Positions 47,921 to 56,009 of a DNA stretch of 64,000 nucleotides are shown piece by piece. A program made the position numbers and the translations under genes. Position 1 is the first letter of the stretch. Each line of letters begins with the position of its first letter. The notes below the pieces were generated by a model. That model was not told the DNA's origin. It did no database searches and was given only the letters and a program-made list of their open reading frames with translations. This DNA is from Bacteroidales bacterium (GTDB lineage: Bacteria; Bacteroidota; Bacteroidia; Bacteroidales; UBA932): contig JAGBHM010000033.1 in assembly GCA_017935505.1 (NCBI GenBank), positions 62,001 through 126,000 on the forward strand, written 5' to 3'.

Positions 47921-49366
47921 ATGAATACTACTATCTTATTAATCACTTTTGTACTGTATACATTGCTGCTGTTTGGAATTGCTTGGCTTACAAGTAGAAA
48001 TTCCGACAGTAAAACTTATTATACAGGAAACAGAAGTTCAAACTGGTTCCTTGTTGCTTTCGGTATGATCGGATCTTCCATGTCCGGAGTATCCTTCATG
48101 TCATTGCCAGGCAACGTAATTAATGAGAACTTCTATTATATGCCGATGGTATTCGGTATGTTTTTCGGTTATGCCATAATTGCCGGATTGCTTCTGCCAT
48201 TGTATTTTAAATTGAATCTTACATCAATTTATACATATCTGGAGCAGCGTTTCGGTTCTCACAGTTACAAGACAGGAGCTTCGTTCTTCATCATCTCCAG
48301 ACTTTTGGGTGCGACAGTAAGAACATTCCTGGTTATATTTGTGCTCTATAACTTTGTATTGCAGCCACTTGGCGTTCCATTTGTTGTTGCTGCCATAATT
48401 TTTGTAGGACTTGCTATCCTCTACACAATGAAAGGTGGTGTAAAGACCATCATTTATACAGATACAATTCAGACAACATTCATGATCGTTGCCATAGTTG
48501 TCTCTGTAGGTGCAATATGCAGCCAGCTTGATTGGAGCCTTGGCGATATGCTCAAAAATGTACATGAGAGCCAGTTCTCAAATATGTTCAACACCGATAC
48601 AGCATCTCCTACAAACTGGGTGAAGAGGTTCCTTAGTGGTGTGCTTATTCCGATTGCAATGACAGGACTTGACCAGGCAATGATGCAGAAGAGCTTGAGC
48701 TGTAAAAATATCAAGGAGGCTCAGAAAAATGTGATGACATCAATTCTTATGATGATTCCTATCAACCTTCTTTTTGTAACATTGGGTGCAGTTCTCGCGA
48801 TCTTCATGCAGAGTCATCCTGAACTTATCCAGGCAGTTACAACTGAGGCTGGAAAACTTGAGGCAGACAAGATATTCCCTACTGTAGCCCTTTCATTGAG
48901 CCCTGTTGTAGGTGTGATTTTCTTCGTAGGTCTTATCTCAGCTGCATATCCTACATGTGCCAATGCGCTTACTTCACTTACAACTTCAACATGTATCGAC
49001 ATTGTAGGTATCGAGAAACATGACTGGAGTGATGAGAAGAAGAAGAAGGTGAGAATGAATGTGACTTATGTTATGGCCGCTCTCTTTGTGCTGCTTATAG
49101 TTGCTTTCAATATTCTCAAGAATGATGCTGTAATCAATATGGTATATCAGATAGCCTCATATACTTATGGACCATTGTTGGGTCTGTTCATGTTGGGTAT
49201 CCTTACTAAAGCCAGCATCAATGATAAAGCAGTTCCATATGTATGTATTGCAGCTCCTGTAATATGCTATGTGATTGAAAATTATCTATTCAGCTTCGGC
49301 TTCTCACTGATTGCCGTATGTGCTGCAATTACATTCTTCGGATTGTTGATTTTCAAAAAGAAATAG
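47921..49366 (+). CDS. Sodium:solute symporter family protein
   Basis: The protein has 481 residues and about 13 membrane helices with the SSS fold. The signature includes YYTGNRSSNWFLVAFGMIGSSMSGVSFMSLPGNV near 32-66, RLLGATVRTFLVIFVLYNFV near 127, YTMKGGVKTIIYTDTIQTTFMIV near 166-190 and the Na2-site helix VIFFVGLISAAYPTCANALTSLTTSTCIDI near 331. Substrates of the family include sugars, sialic acid, proline and myo-inositol; it cannot be told here. It follows recR by 18 bases. Given the kinase-murQ genes upstream it may import an amino sugar, which is only an inference. Confidence 0.85.
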   Translation: MNTTILLITFVLYTLLLFGIAWLTSRNSDSKTYYTGNRSSNWFLVAFGMIGSSMSGVSFMSLPGNVINENFYYMPMVFGMFFGYAIIAGLLLPLYFKLNLTSIYTYLEQRFGSHSYKTGASFFIISRLLGATVRTFLVIFVLYNFVLQPLGVPFVVAAIIFVGLAILYTMKGGVKTIIYTDTIQTTFMIVAIVVSVGAICSQLDWSLGDMLKNVHESQFSNMFNTDTASPTNWVKRFLSGVLIPIAMTGLDQAMMQKSLSCKNIKEAQKNVMTSILMMIPINLLFVTLGAVLAIFMQSHPELIQAVTTEAGKLEADKIFPTVALSLSPVVGVIFFVGLISAAYPTCANALTSLTTSTCIDIVGIEKHDWSDEKKKKVRMNVTYVMAALFVLLIVAFNILKNDAVINMVYQIASYTYGPLLGLFMLGILTKASINDKAVPYVCIAAPVICYVIENYLFSFGFSLIAVCAAITFFGLLIFKKK

Positions 49367-49372
49367 TCTGGT

Positions 49373-49975
49373 ATGACAGGTATTGAACTCTTGCTTCTGG
49401 CAATAAGTCTCTGCTTTGATACTTTTGCAGTTTCATTGGGAGGAGGCCTGTCGTTGTCGGATACAAAATTCTCAAAGAAGGCCGTCGTAATGGCCTTCTT
49501 TGCTTTTTTTCAAGCAGCTCTGCTGTGTGCAGGTTGGATGGCAGGTTCCATATTTGCCAGCTATATCATGAAATGGGACCACTGGGTTGCATTCTCTATA
49601 CTTTTATATATTGGTGGAAAGATGATTGTGGAGAATATTCCGGGTGGATTCGGCCAACAGAAGAGCGACAGCGACTGCAGCTGCAAAAAAAATAGTATAA
49701 ATCTGCTGAACTACAGAACTCTGGTAACGCTCTCCATTGCAACAAGCATTGATGCCGTGGCTGTAGGCGTGAGTCTTGCACTTGTAAGCATTTCAGCTCT
49801 CAAAATGTGCTTTGCCACAGTGATGACATTCATTTTTACAGCATTGGCTTCATATACCGGTCTTGCAGGTGGTGAAAAGATCGGATGCAGAATTGGTGCA
49901 AAGGCCACTGTTATAGGTGGTGCCGTGCTTATCGCAATAGGCATAAAGATTCTGTTAGAGCACATATTTTTATAG
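49373..49975 (+). CDS. mntP: Manganese efflux pump MntP
   Basis: The protein has 200 residues and six membrane helices. The two conserved Asp-containing motifs of the family are LLAISLCFDTFAVSLGGGL near 8-26 and SIATSIDAVAVGVSLALV near 118-136. A cytoplasmic loop near 88-105 contains CSCKK. It exports Mn2+ to protect against excess. No manganese-sensing yybP-ykoY-type riboswitch is visible upstream, since only six bases separate it from the symporter gene. Confidence 0.9.
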   Translation: MTGIELLLLAISLCFDTFAVSLGGGLSLSDTKFSKKAVVMAFFAFFQAALLCAGWMAGSIFASYIMKWDHWVAFSILLYIGGKMIVENIPGGFGQQKSDSDCSCKKNSINLLNYRTLVTLSIATSIDAVAVGVSLALVSISALKMCFATVMTFIFTALASYTGLAGGEKIGCRIGAKATVIGGAVLIAIGIKILLEHIFL

Positions 49976-50005
49976 AAATAGAGGCTAACCATAGCACTTT
50001 TTTTC

Positions 50006-50013
50006 TATCTTTG
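50006..50013 (+). promoter_or_regulatory. -7 promoter box of corA
   Basis: TATCTTTG matches TAnnTTTG exactly and ends 27 bases before ATG 50041. Confidence 0.5.
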
Positions 50014-50040
50014 CCAAGATAACTCCTAAAACTTCTCGCT

Positions 50041-50988
50041 ATGATAGAGATTTTCTACAAGTCTAAAGGACGCATACTATCTTCGGCAGATATGGTTTTC
50101 CTCAATGAGTTGGGTTTTGATGATGTTCTGTGGATTGATCTTTTTGAGCCTACGGGTGAGGAGAAGAGAAGTGTAGAGGAGTTTTTGGAGACTACATTGC
50201 AGAGTAGGGCCCAAGCCGAAGAGATTGAGAGTTCATCTCGTTACTCAGAAACAGATACCACTATCTTTGCCAATACCAACTTCCTTATACCCGGTCCGGA
50301 TGAGTATTCGATGGAGACCGTTTCGTTCATCATTTCCGAAGGTATATTGGTGACAATACGTCAGGTTCCTTTGCGTACATTCACAGATATGCAGAGGAGG
50401 ATATGCATGTCGTCAAAACTTTATCCTACAGGCTATCATATTCTTGTTGCCATTTTGGAGAGCCGTATTGATTTGGATGCGGACATGATTGAGCTTATGA
50501 GCAAGGAGATTGCCCAATTCAGCAAGCGTGTAAGTGTAGGTGAAAATGTAAATGAGGAGTTCCTCTTGGATATCAATCAGTTACAAGAAAATACAATGTT
50601 GGTGAGGGAGAATGTGATTGATAAACAGAGAATGATTTCTGCAATCCTCAAGAGCGACAAATTCCCAAGGGATGTGCATGTAAAGTTGAATGTACTTATA
50701 AAAGATATCTCATCACTTCTTAACCATACCAATTTCAGTTTTGAGAGACTTGAGTATCTGCAGAATACAGTTTTGGGTCTTATTAACCTCGACCAGAACA
50801 AGATTATGAAGGTGCTTACCTTTGTTTCCCTGATGTTCATGCCTCCAACACTGATATCCGGAATATTTGGAATGAACCTCGGCTTGCCTATCTTCAACAG
50901 CAAGTGGGATTTCCTCTTCGTTGTGGGTATAATGCTCGTTTCTGTACTTGTCGCATCAATTGTATTCAAAAGACGCAAGATGTTCTGA
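50041..50988 (+). CDS. corA: CorA-family magnesium/cobalt transporter
   Basis: The protein has 315 residues. The large N-terminal cytoplasmic part (1-250) includes the long stalk helix (ENVIDKQRMISAILKSDKFP near 200). It is followed by two membrane helices with the GMN signature between them (LMFMPPTLISGIFGMNLGLPIF near 268-290) and a basic C-terminus (FKRRKMF). It conducts Mg2+ as a pentamer. It converges with the glycosyltransferase gene, stop to stop, 7 bases apart. Confidence 0.93.
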   Translation: MIEIFYKSKGRILSSADMVFLNELGFDDVLWIDLFEPTGEEKRSVEEFLETTLQSRAQAEEIESSSRYSETDTTIFANTNFLIPGPDEYSMETVSFIISEGILVTIRQVPLRTFTDMQRRICMSSKLYPTGYHILVAILESRIDLDADMIELMSKEIAQFSKRVSVGENVNEEFLLDINQLQENTMLVRENVIDKQRMISAILKSDKFPRDVHVKLNVLIKDISSLLNHTNFSFERLEYLQNTVLGLINLDQNKIMKVLTFVSLMFMPPTLISGIFGMNLGLPIFNSKWDFLFVVGIMLVSVLVASIVFKRRKMF

Positions 50989-50995
50989 TTCCTTT

Positions 50996-51808
50996 TCAGG
51001 GCATGCTACAGGCTTTTTTCCAGGCTTTTATATCAAATTTCACCCTTGACGGATGTTTGATCAGATTGTGCAGCAGAAAATAGAGTTTTACTGCCACATA
51101 TTTCCATTTTGGAAAATATTTGCTATAGAAGCGCCTGAATGAGCGCTGTACTATGACTTCACGGTCGAATGTGCTCCATACATTTGAACTGCAGCCGCCA
51201 CCAAAATGGAAAACCGGCACCTGAAGCATCTCTATTTTCAGATTGTGCCTCCAGAAGTTGTAGAACAGGTCGAGATCCTCGCCATACATGAAGTAATCTT
51301 CGCTCCACCTTCCCACCTTCTCAAAGTTTTTATGGGAAATTATAACAGAAGCACCTTTGCACCAGAATCTTGCCCTTTTGCGGGAGATGTTCCACCAGAA
51401 GATGTCGCTCAAAAGAGGCAGCACCATCTTTCCGTTTTCAACAGAGCCGTCGCGGTTTATTAAAGGAGTTACATATATATATTGGGGATTTTCAATTACT
51501 TTCAGGTAATCAGCAGTTGACCCTTTCTGCAATTCTGTGTCGGGATTCAGAAAATGAAGAATCTCTCCTGATGCCGCTGCGGCTCCAATATTGCACCCTT
51601 TTGCAAAACCGGCATTATCCTTTGATTCTATGAAAATATATCTTGAATCCTCTCTGAAACGGCTGCAGAGGGCAATTGAGTTGTCATTTGAGGCATTGTC
51701 CACCACAATAACTTCATAATCAATATCCAGTTCATTGTCTATGCTCTCCAGACAATTTCGCAGCAGTTTCGCTGAGTTGTAGTTTACTATTATTATTGAA
51801 ACCTTCAT
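50996..51808 (-). CDS. Glycosyltransferase family 2 (rhamnosyltransferase-like)
   Basis: The protein has 270 residues. The GT2 start is VSIIIVNYNSAKLLRNCLESI near 3-23, followed by DYEVIVVDNASNDNS near 30-44. The D-x-D-like region is LHFLNPDTEL near 87-96, and YFMYGEDLDLFYNFWRHNLKI near 168-188 is the acceptor-site ED-DL motif of the family. It transfers a sugar from a nucleotide donor during surface polysaccharide synthesis on the cytoplasmic face. It is the last gene of the GT4-flippase-GT2 group on the minus strand, 12 bases after the flippase gene. Confidence 0.88.
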   Translation of the reverse strand: MKVSIIIVNYNSAKLLRNCLESIDNELDIDYEVIVVDNASNDNSIALCSRFREDSRYIFIESKDNAGFAKGCNIGAAAASGEILHFLNPDTELQKGSTADYLKVIENPQYIYVTPLINRDGSVENGKMVLPLLSDIFWWNISRKRARFWCKGASVIISHKNFEKVGRWSEDYFMYGEDLDLFYNFWRHNLKIEMLQVPVFHFGGGCSSNVWSTFDREVIVQRSFRRFYSKYFPKWKYVAVKLYFLLHNLIKHPSRVKFDIKAWKKACSMP

Positions 51809-51820
51809 CTTAATCCTTTC

Positions 51821-53269
51821 TCATTTCTTGAGGCGCAGCACCCTCAATATTTCGCTTTTTATATCTGCATACTCCTCAGATTTGTAGAATATCTCATAGG
51901 CAGCCAATGTGATGGCGAAACCTACAGTAATCTGTAAAACAAGGAGATAGAGTGCTTTTATCTCCAACTCCCCAATAAAATGGACCAGAATGGACATCAC
52001 CGAAGAGATGATGAAGAAGGGGAGGATATCCTTCACCTGCTGCCATACAGTATAGTTGATCTCCTTTGCAACAAATGCCGCATGTATCAGATAGGAGAGG
52101 AGTGAGATACCCACCATTCCCCACAACAGGAACTTGATGTTGCATACAATTCCAAGAGTAACCGGTATAACAGCCAGTGCTGTTTTGATAATTTCGAGCA
52201 GAAGGGTTTTGTCTGACTTTCCGTTGGCATTGAATACATTCACACTGCTTAAAATCAGTGGCAGGAATATTCCCGACAGTCCAAGAATCCTCAAATATTC
52301 GGCTGCAGGAAGCCATTTTGCTCCGATAAGTACCTCGATCATAGCGTCGGCACATCCTATGAGTCCCATTACGAGTGTACTTGTTATGAGCATTGTAAGT
52401 CTCACAACCTTGCGGTACACCCTCACCTGCCTTTGCGGATCATTCTGGATACTGCTCATCACCGGATAGCCCACCCTCTGGACCACCTGTCCTATATTTG
52501 AGGTTACCAGGCTTTTGAATTTCTCAGCCCTTGTAAAATATCCTACCGATACCGGATTGTACATTTTACCGATCACCAGAGAGTATATTTCATTCCAGAT
52601 TACACTTATTATTGAGCATGCAAGCAATTTGCTTCCAAAATTGAACATCTCTTTAAAACTGCTCCAGGAGAAGACTGCTGATGGTTTCCATGTAGAAAAT
52701 ATCCAGAGCAGAAGTGACACAACCGCCTGCTTTGAAAGCTGCTGTACAACAAGGCTCCATACGCCATAACCGTCGAGGGCCATCCATATGCTGGCAATAC
52801 CGCTGACCAGAGAGGCTACAAGTGATATTATTGCTTGTGTCCTGAAATCTATTTTGCGGATAAAATTTACCTTCTGTACCTGGGTGAATGACATTATCAG
52901 TACAGAAAGAGAGAGAATCCTTACCAGCTTTACCAATATCGGAGTATTGAGGAATTCTGCAATGAAGGGGGCCGACACAAAGAGTATGGCATATATTATT
53001 ATGCTGAGTATCAGGTTTGTATAAAAAACAGTGCTGAGGTCTTTATCTGTAACATTCTCCTTTCTTATGAGGGCCCCGCTGAATCCGCTGTCCATCAGAG
53101 AGTTACCCAATGCTATAAAGATGGCAATCATTCCAACAAGACCAAACTCTTCGGGGGAGAGTATCCTTGCAAGAATTATACTTACAACAGCGGTTATTCC
53201 AGTTCCTACAAAGTTATCTATGAATCCCCAGCCAAGCCCTTTTGCCGTTTTCTCCTTCAGTGTACTCAT
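51821..53269 (-). CDS. Polysaccharide flippase of the Wzx/PST type (MOP superfamily)
   Basis: The protein has 482 residues with about 14 membrane helices. Typical features are the start KEKTAKGLGWGFIDNFVGTGITAVVSIILARILSPEEFGLVGMIAIFIALGNSLMDSGFSGALIRKE and the middle WNEIYSLVIGKMYNPVSVGYFTRAEKF near 215-241. It flips lipid-linked oligosaccharide units across the inner membrane. It overlaps the GT4 gene by 4 bases (ATGA, 53266-53269), so both are translationally coupled. Confidence 0.9.
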   Translation of the reverse strand: MSTLKEKTAKGLGWGFIDNFVGTGITAVVSIILARILSPEEFGLVGMIAIFIALGNSLMDSGFSGALIRKENVTDKDLSTVFYTNLILSIIIYAILFVSAPFIAEFLNTPILVKLVRILSLSVLIMSFTQVQKVNFIRKIDFRTQAIISLVASLVSGIASIWMALDGYGVWSLVVQQLSKQAVVSLLLWIFSTWKPSAVFSWSSFKEMFNFGSKLLACSIISVIWNEIYSLVIGKMYNPVSVGYFTRAEKFKSLVTSNIGQVVQRVGYPVMSSIQNDPQRQVRVYRKVVRLTMLITSTLVMGLIGCADAMIEVLIGAKWLPAAEYLRILGLSGIFLPLILSSVNVFNANGKSDKTLLLEIIKTALAVIPVTLGIVCNIKFLLWGMVGISLLSYLIHAAFVAKEINYTVWQQVKDILPFFIISSVMSILVHFIGELEIKALYLLVLQITVGFAITLAAYEIFYKSEEYADIKSEILRVLRLKK

Positions 53270-54402
53270 AAGACAGACCTATAAATTGATATCATTGTAT
53301 TGACATTATTCTCCCATACATAGAGATTGCAGACGCGCTCTCTTGCTGCACTGCCCATCTTTTCAATATCCGACGGATTGTCTATAAATCTCTGGATAGC
53401 CTGCGCTGCAGCCTCCGGATTGCATTTTGGAACGATAATGCCGGTAATACCATCCTCTATAACTTCGGTAAATCCTTCAGCATCAGATGCCACTACAGGA
53501 CAGTTGCATGCCATCGCCTCAATTGCCGATACTCCGAAACTCTCTGATATGGAGAGATAACAGGCAATGGTGAATTTGCTGTATATTTCAGGGAGTTTCT
53601 GCTGCTCCACAAATCCTCTGAAAACCACTTTGCTGCTGATTCCAAGCTGTTGTGCAAGCGTTTTAAGTTTTACCTCATCGGGCCCTTTGCCTACCAGCTC
53701 CAGCCTGCAATCCAGGCTTGGATTGTTTCTGGCAACTATCTCAAAAGCCCTCAAAAGATATTCTGTACCATAATTTGCTGCAAGAGACTTAACACTTCCT
53801 ATGGTAAATTTCCTGCTTGCAGTAGCCTGGGAATCATTGTTTTCATGCAACGAGATCTCTTTTTCTCCCCCACAGGTTCTTCTGAAGAGCGATGCATCCA
53901 CACCAAATGGTGTTATCTCAATGGGCTTGCCGGTATATTTGCAGCACTCTTTTGCCATTACATTGCTGGTGGAGAGTATTTTGTCAGCTTTATGGAGGGA
54001 ATATTCAACAACGGCCCTGTTCAAGCGTGACTTTTTGGGATACAGATATATGTCACTTCCCCAGACAGAAACTATAAATGGATGAAACCCTGCCAATGCT
54101 GCAACCAATGCATAGCTTGTGGCAAAATGGGCATGAAGAATATCCGGCATCTCAACTTTTATGATATGTTTGAGATGTTTTACTGCTCTATAGTGGCTTA
54201 TCACTCCATGCAGCAATCCCTTTTTCTCCCTCTGGTAGCGGAACAGATCAAAATAGTGGCATTTGATTCCTCTTGATTTGTAGAAGTCTCCATCAAACAT
54301 ATTGATACTGTATAGTACCGTATCAATTCCCTTCTCTTTGAGGGAAGAGAGCCATCTCTGGGTATGGACGCTTCTTGCGTCTGATACTATCAGTACCTTC
54401 AT
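53266..54402 (-). CDS. Glycosyltransferase family 4
   Basis: The protein has 378 residues with the GT-B fold. The C-terminal domain has KFTIGSVKSLAANYGTEYLLRAFEIV near 198-223, LELVGKGPDEVKLKTLAQQLGISSKVVFRGFVEQQKLPEIYSKFTIACYLSISESFGVSAIEAMACNCPVVASDAEGFTEVIEDG near 233-315, containing the E-x7-E motif of GT4 (ESFGVSAIE). The N-terminal domain has HTQRWLSSLKEKG. It adds a sugar to a lipid-linked or capsular glycan. The donor and linkage are unknown. It is the first gene of the three-gene polysaccharide group. Confidence 0.9.
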   Translation of the reverse strand: MKVLIVSDARSVHTQRWLSSLKEKGIDTVLYSINMFDGDFYKSRGIKCHYFDLFRYQREKKGLLHGVISHYRAVKHLKHIIKVEMPDILHAHFATSYALVAALAGFHPFIVSVWGSDIYLYPKKSRLNRAVVEYSLHKADKILSTSNVMAKECCKYTGKPIEITPFGVDASLFRRTCGGEKEISLHENNDSQATASRKFTIGSVKSLAANYGTEYLLRAFEIVARNNPSLDCRLELVGKGPDEVKLKTLAQQLGISSKVVFRGFVEQQKLPEIYSKFTIACYLSISESFGVSAIEAMACNCPVVASDAEGFTEVIEDGITGIIVPKCNPEAAAQAIQRFIDNPSDIEKMGSAARERVCNLYVWENNVNTMISIYRSVL

Positions 54403-54436
54403 TGCAGCCGATTATAATCGTTTATATACGTTTAAT

Positions 54437-55732
54437 TTATCTTTTCACTATCTTGTTGTAAATGAGTAATCCGACAATGCTCAATACTCCTATTCCGGTG
54501 AAAATGAGCCATAAAAGCTGTGGCTGGTGCATTTGCTCAACTATCTTTACATATAAGCCGGCACCAAGAAAAGAACCTATTGAACTGCCTATCACACCAT
54601 AGAGGAAGGAGTAGCCCATATAAAGTGCCTTTTTGTCCGGAGGGGCAATTATACCAATGTATGAGAGGAATTTGGGATGGGTTGTCATTTCCCCCAATGT
54701 AAATACCATCAGACCGGTAATAAATACCCAAGGAGTGCTTCCCAAACTCAATATGAACATTCCCAAAGTTCCGCAGCCTATACCCATGATCATGGTAGGG
54801 AGAGCAGGCCATTTCTGTACAAGTCTTGAAACAATCAACTGCAGGCAGATGATTACTCCGGCATTGATAACTGTAACATGTTCTGTATCGAATTTCCATG
54901 AAGGATTTGAGACAAAGATGCTGAGAAAAGAGTTCACGGCCTCATTGAGCGGGGTCATATCCACATACTCCTTGAGGTACCACAGAACTGTGCCGTACAT
55001 CTGGAAATAGAGAATCCAGAAACCTGAATAGAGGAAAATGAGAGTTATGAATTTTACATCTTTGAGCACTCCAAGAATTCCCATTACCATCTTGCCTACA
55101 CTCTTTTCATCTTTGTTTTCCGACAGCTTTTTCCTTATCTCAACATTTGCCTTTGGCTCCCTGTATATAAAGGTGTTGATGAGCATGAGAATGCATCCTA
55201 CCGCTGCTGCCATGTAGAATATGTTGTTATAGCCTCTTGCCTTTAGAATCGGAACAAGAATCAATGGTACAAGAAACGCTCCCAGGTTGATTGACCAGTA
55301 GAAGATGCCGAAACCGAGTGTGGAGTTCTCCTCTGTAGTTGATTTTGCAATTGTTCCGGAGATTACGGGCTTGAAGAAGCCTGCTCCAACAGCCATAAGC
55401 AGCAGTGAGGCAAATACCGGTATATATGAATGGGTAATTGCTGTAAAGAGATATCCGGCTGTTATGCAGGTGAATGCAAAGAAGAGAATTCTTCTGTAGC
55501 CATACCTGTCGGCAATTCCTCCTGCAATTATCGGAAGAAAATATAGAAGCGGCTGTATTGTGCCCATGATTGTACCGGCTTGGGCCTTGCTGAATCCGAG
55601 CCCCCCTTCATTTCCGCTAATAACCAGATATACAGATAATACAGAGAGTACACCATAATATGCTCCCCTCTCAAAAAATTCCATAATTATTGCAACCCAG
55701 AAGTTGCGCTCAAATCCCTTTTTATTGCTCAT
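54437..55732 (-). CDS. POT/PTR-type MFS transporter (peptide transporter-like)
   Basis: The protein has 431 residues with 12 or more membrane helices. The family start GFERNFWVAIIMEFFERGAYYGVLSVLSVYLV near 5-36 contains the E-x-x-E-R motif of proton-coupled oligopeptide transporters (EFFER). The A-motif-like GGIADRYGYRRILFFAF follows near 72, and GAGFFKPVISGTIAKSTTEENSTLGFGIFYWSINLGAFL near 115-150 has the FYWSINLGA element of POT proteins. It imports di- or tripeptides with protons. It lies 34 bases upstream of the GT4 gene on the same strand; a shared transcript is possible but no functional link is evident. Confidence 0.88.
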   Translation of the reverse strand: MSNKKGFERNFWVAIIMEFFERGAYYGVLSVLSVYLVISGNEGGLGFSKAQAGTIMGTIQPLLYFLPIIAGGIADRYGYRRILFFAFTCITAGYLFTAITHSYIPVFASLLLMAVGAGFFKPVISGTIAKSTTEENSTLGFGIFYWSINLGAFLVPLILVPILKARGYNNIFYMAAAVGCILMLINTFIYREPKANVEIRKKLSENKDEKSVGKMVMGILGVLKDVKFITLIFLYSGFWILYFQMYGTVLWYLKEYVDMTPLNEAVNSFLSIFVSNPSWKFDTEHVTVINAGVIICLQLIVSRLVQKWPALPTMIMGIGCGTLGMFILSLGSTPWVFITGLMVFTLGEMTTHPKFLSYIGIIAPPDKKALYMGYSFLYGVIGSSIGSFLGAGLYVKIVEQMHQPQLLWLIFTGIGVLSIVGLLIYNKIVKR

Positions 55733-55770
55733 AAACTATATTCTACAGTATGAATAGTTGTTAAAATTAA

Positions 55771-55778
55771 CAAAGGTA
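55771..55778 (-). promoter_or_regulatory. -7 promoter box of the POT transporter gene
   Basis: The minus strand reads TACCTTTG, an exact TAnnTTTG match, 38 bases before the start codon at 55732. Confidence 0.5.
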
Positions 55779-55910
55779 TAACTTTTTTATGAACGAAAAC
55801 AGATATTGCAATGTGGCAACGGTAAAAATTGAATTTATTTCAGGTAAATTGCACCTGAGTTTTAACCGTTTCGTAAAAGTGCGGACAATTGCAATAATAT
55901 TACAGAAAAA

Positions 55911-55942
55911 TTTGGTTAACTGCCCAATAACCATTACATTTG
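55911..55942 (+). promoter_or_regulatory. Promoter of the ribosomal protein S1 gene
   Basis: TTTG (55911-55914), a 20-base spacer and TACATTTG (55935-55942) match both Bacteroidota promoter elements. Expected start is near 55948, giving a leader of about 60 bases before ATG 56010. Confidence 0.8.
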
Positions 55943-56009
55943 CAGCCGCTCAAAATATTGAGATTATAAATAATGTTTAACCCACTTATTGTTAAAAAAA
56001 TTAAAACAA

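Noticed and set aside
47890..49372. Manganese riboswitch upstream of mntP
   Set aside because: Only six bases separate mntP from the preceding symporter gene, leaving no room for a yybP-ykoY-type element.
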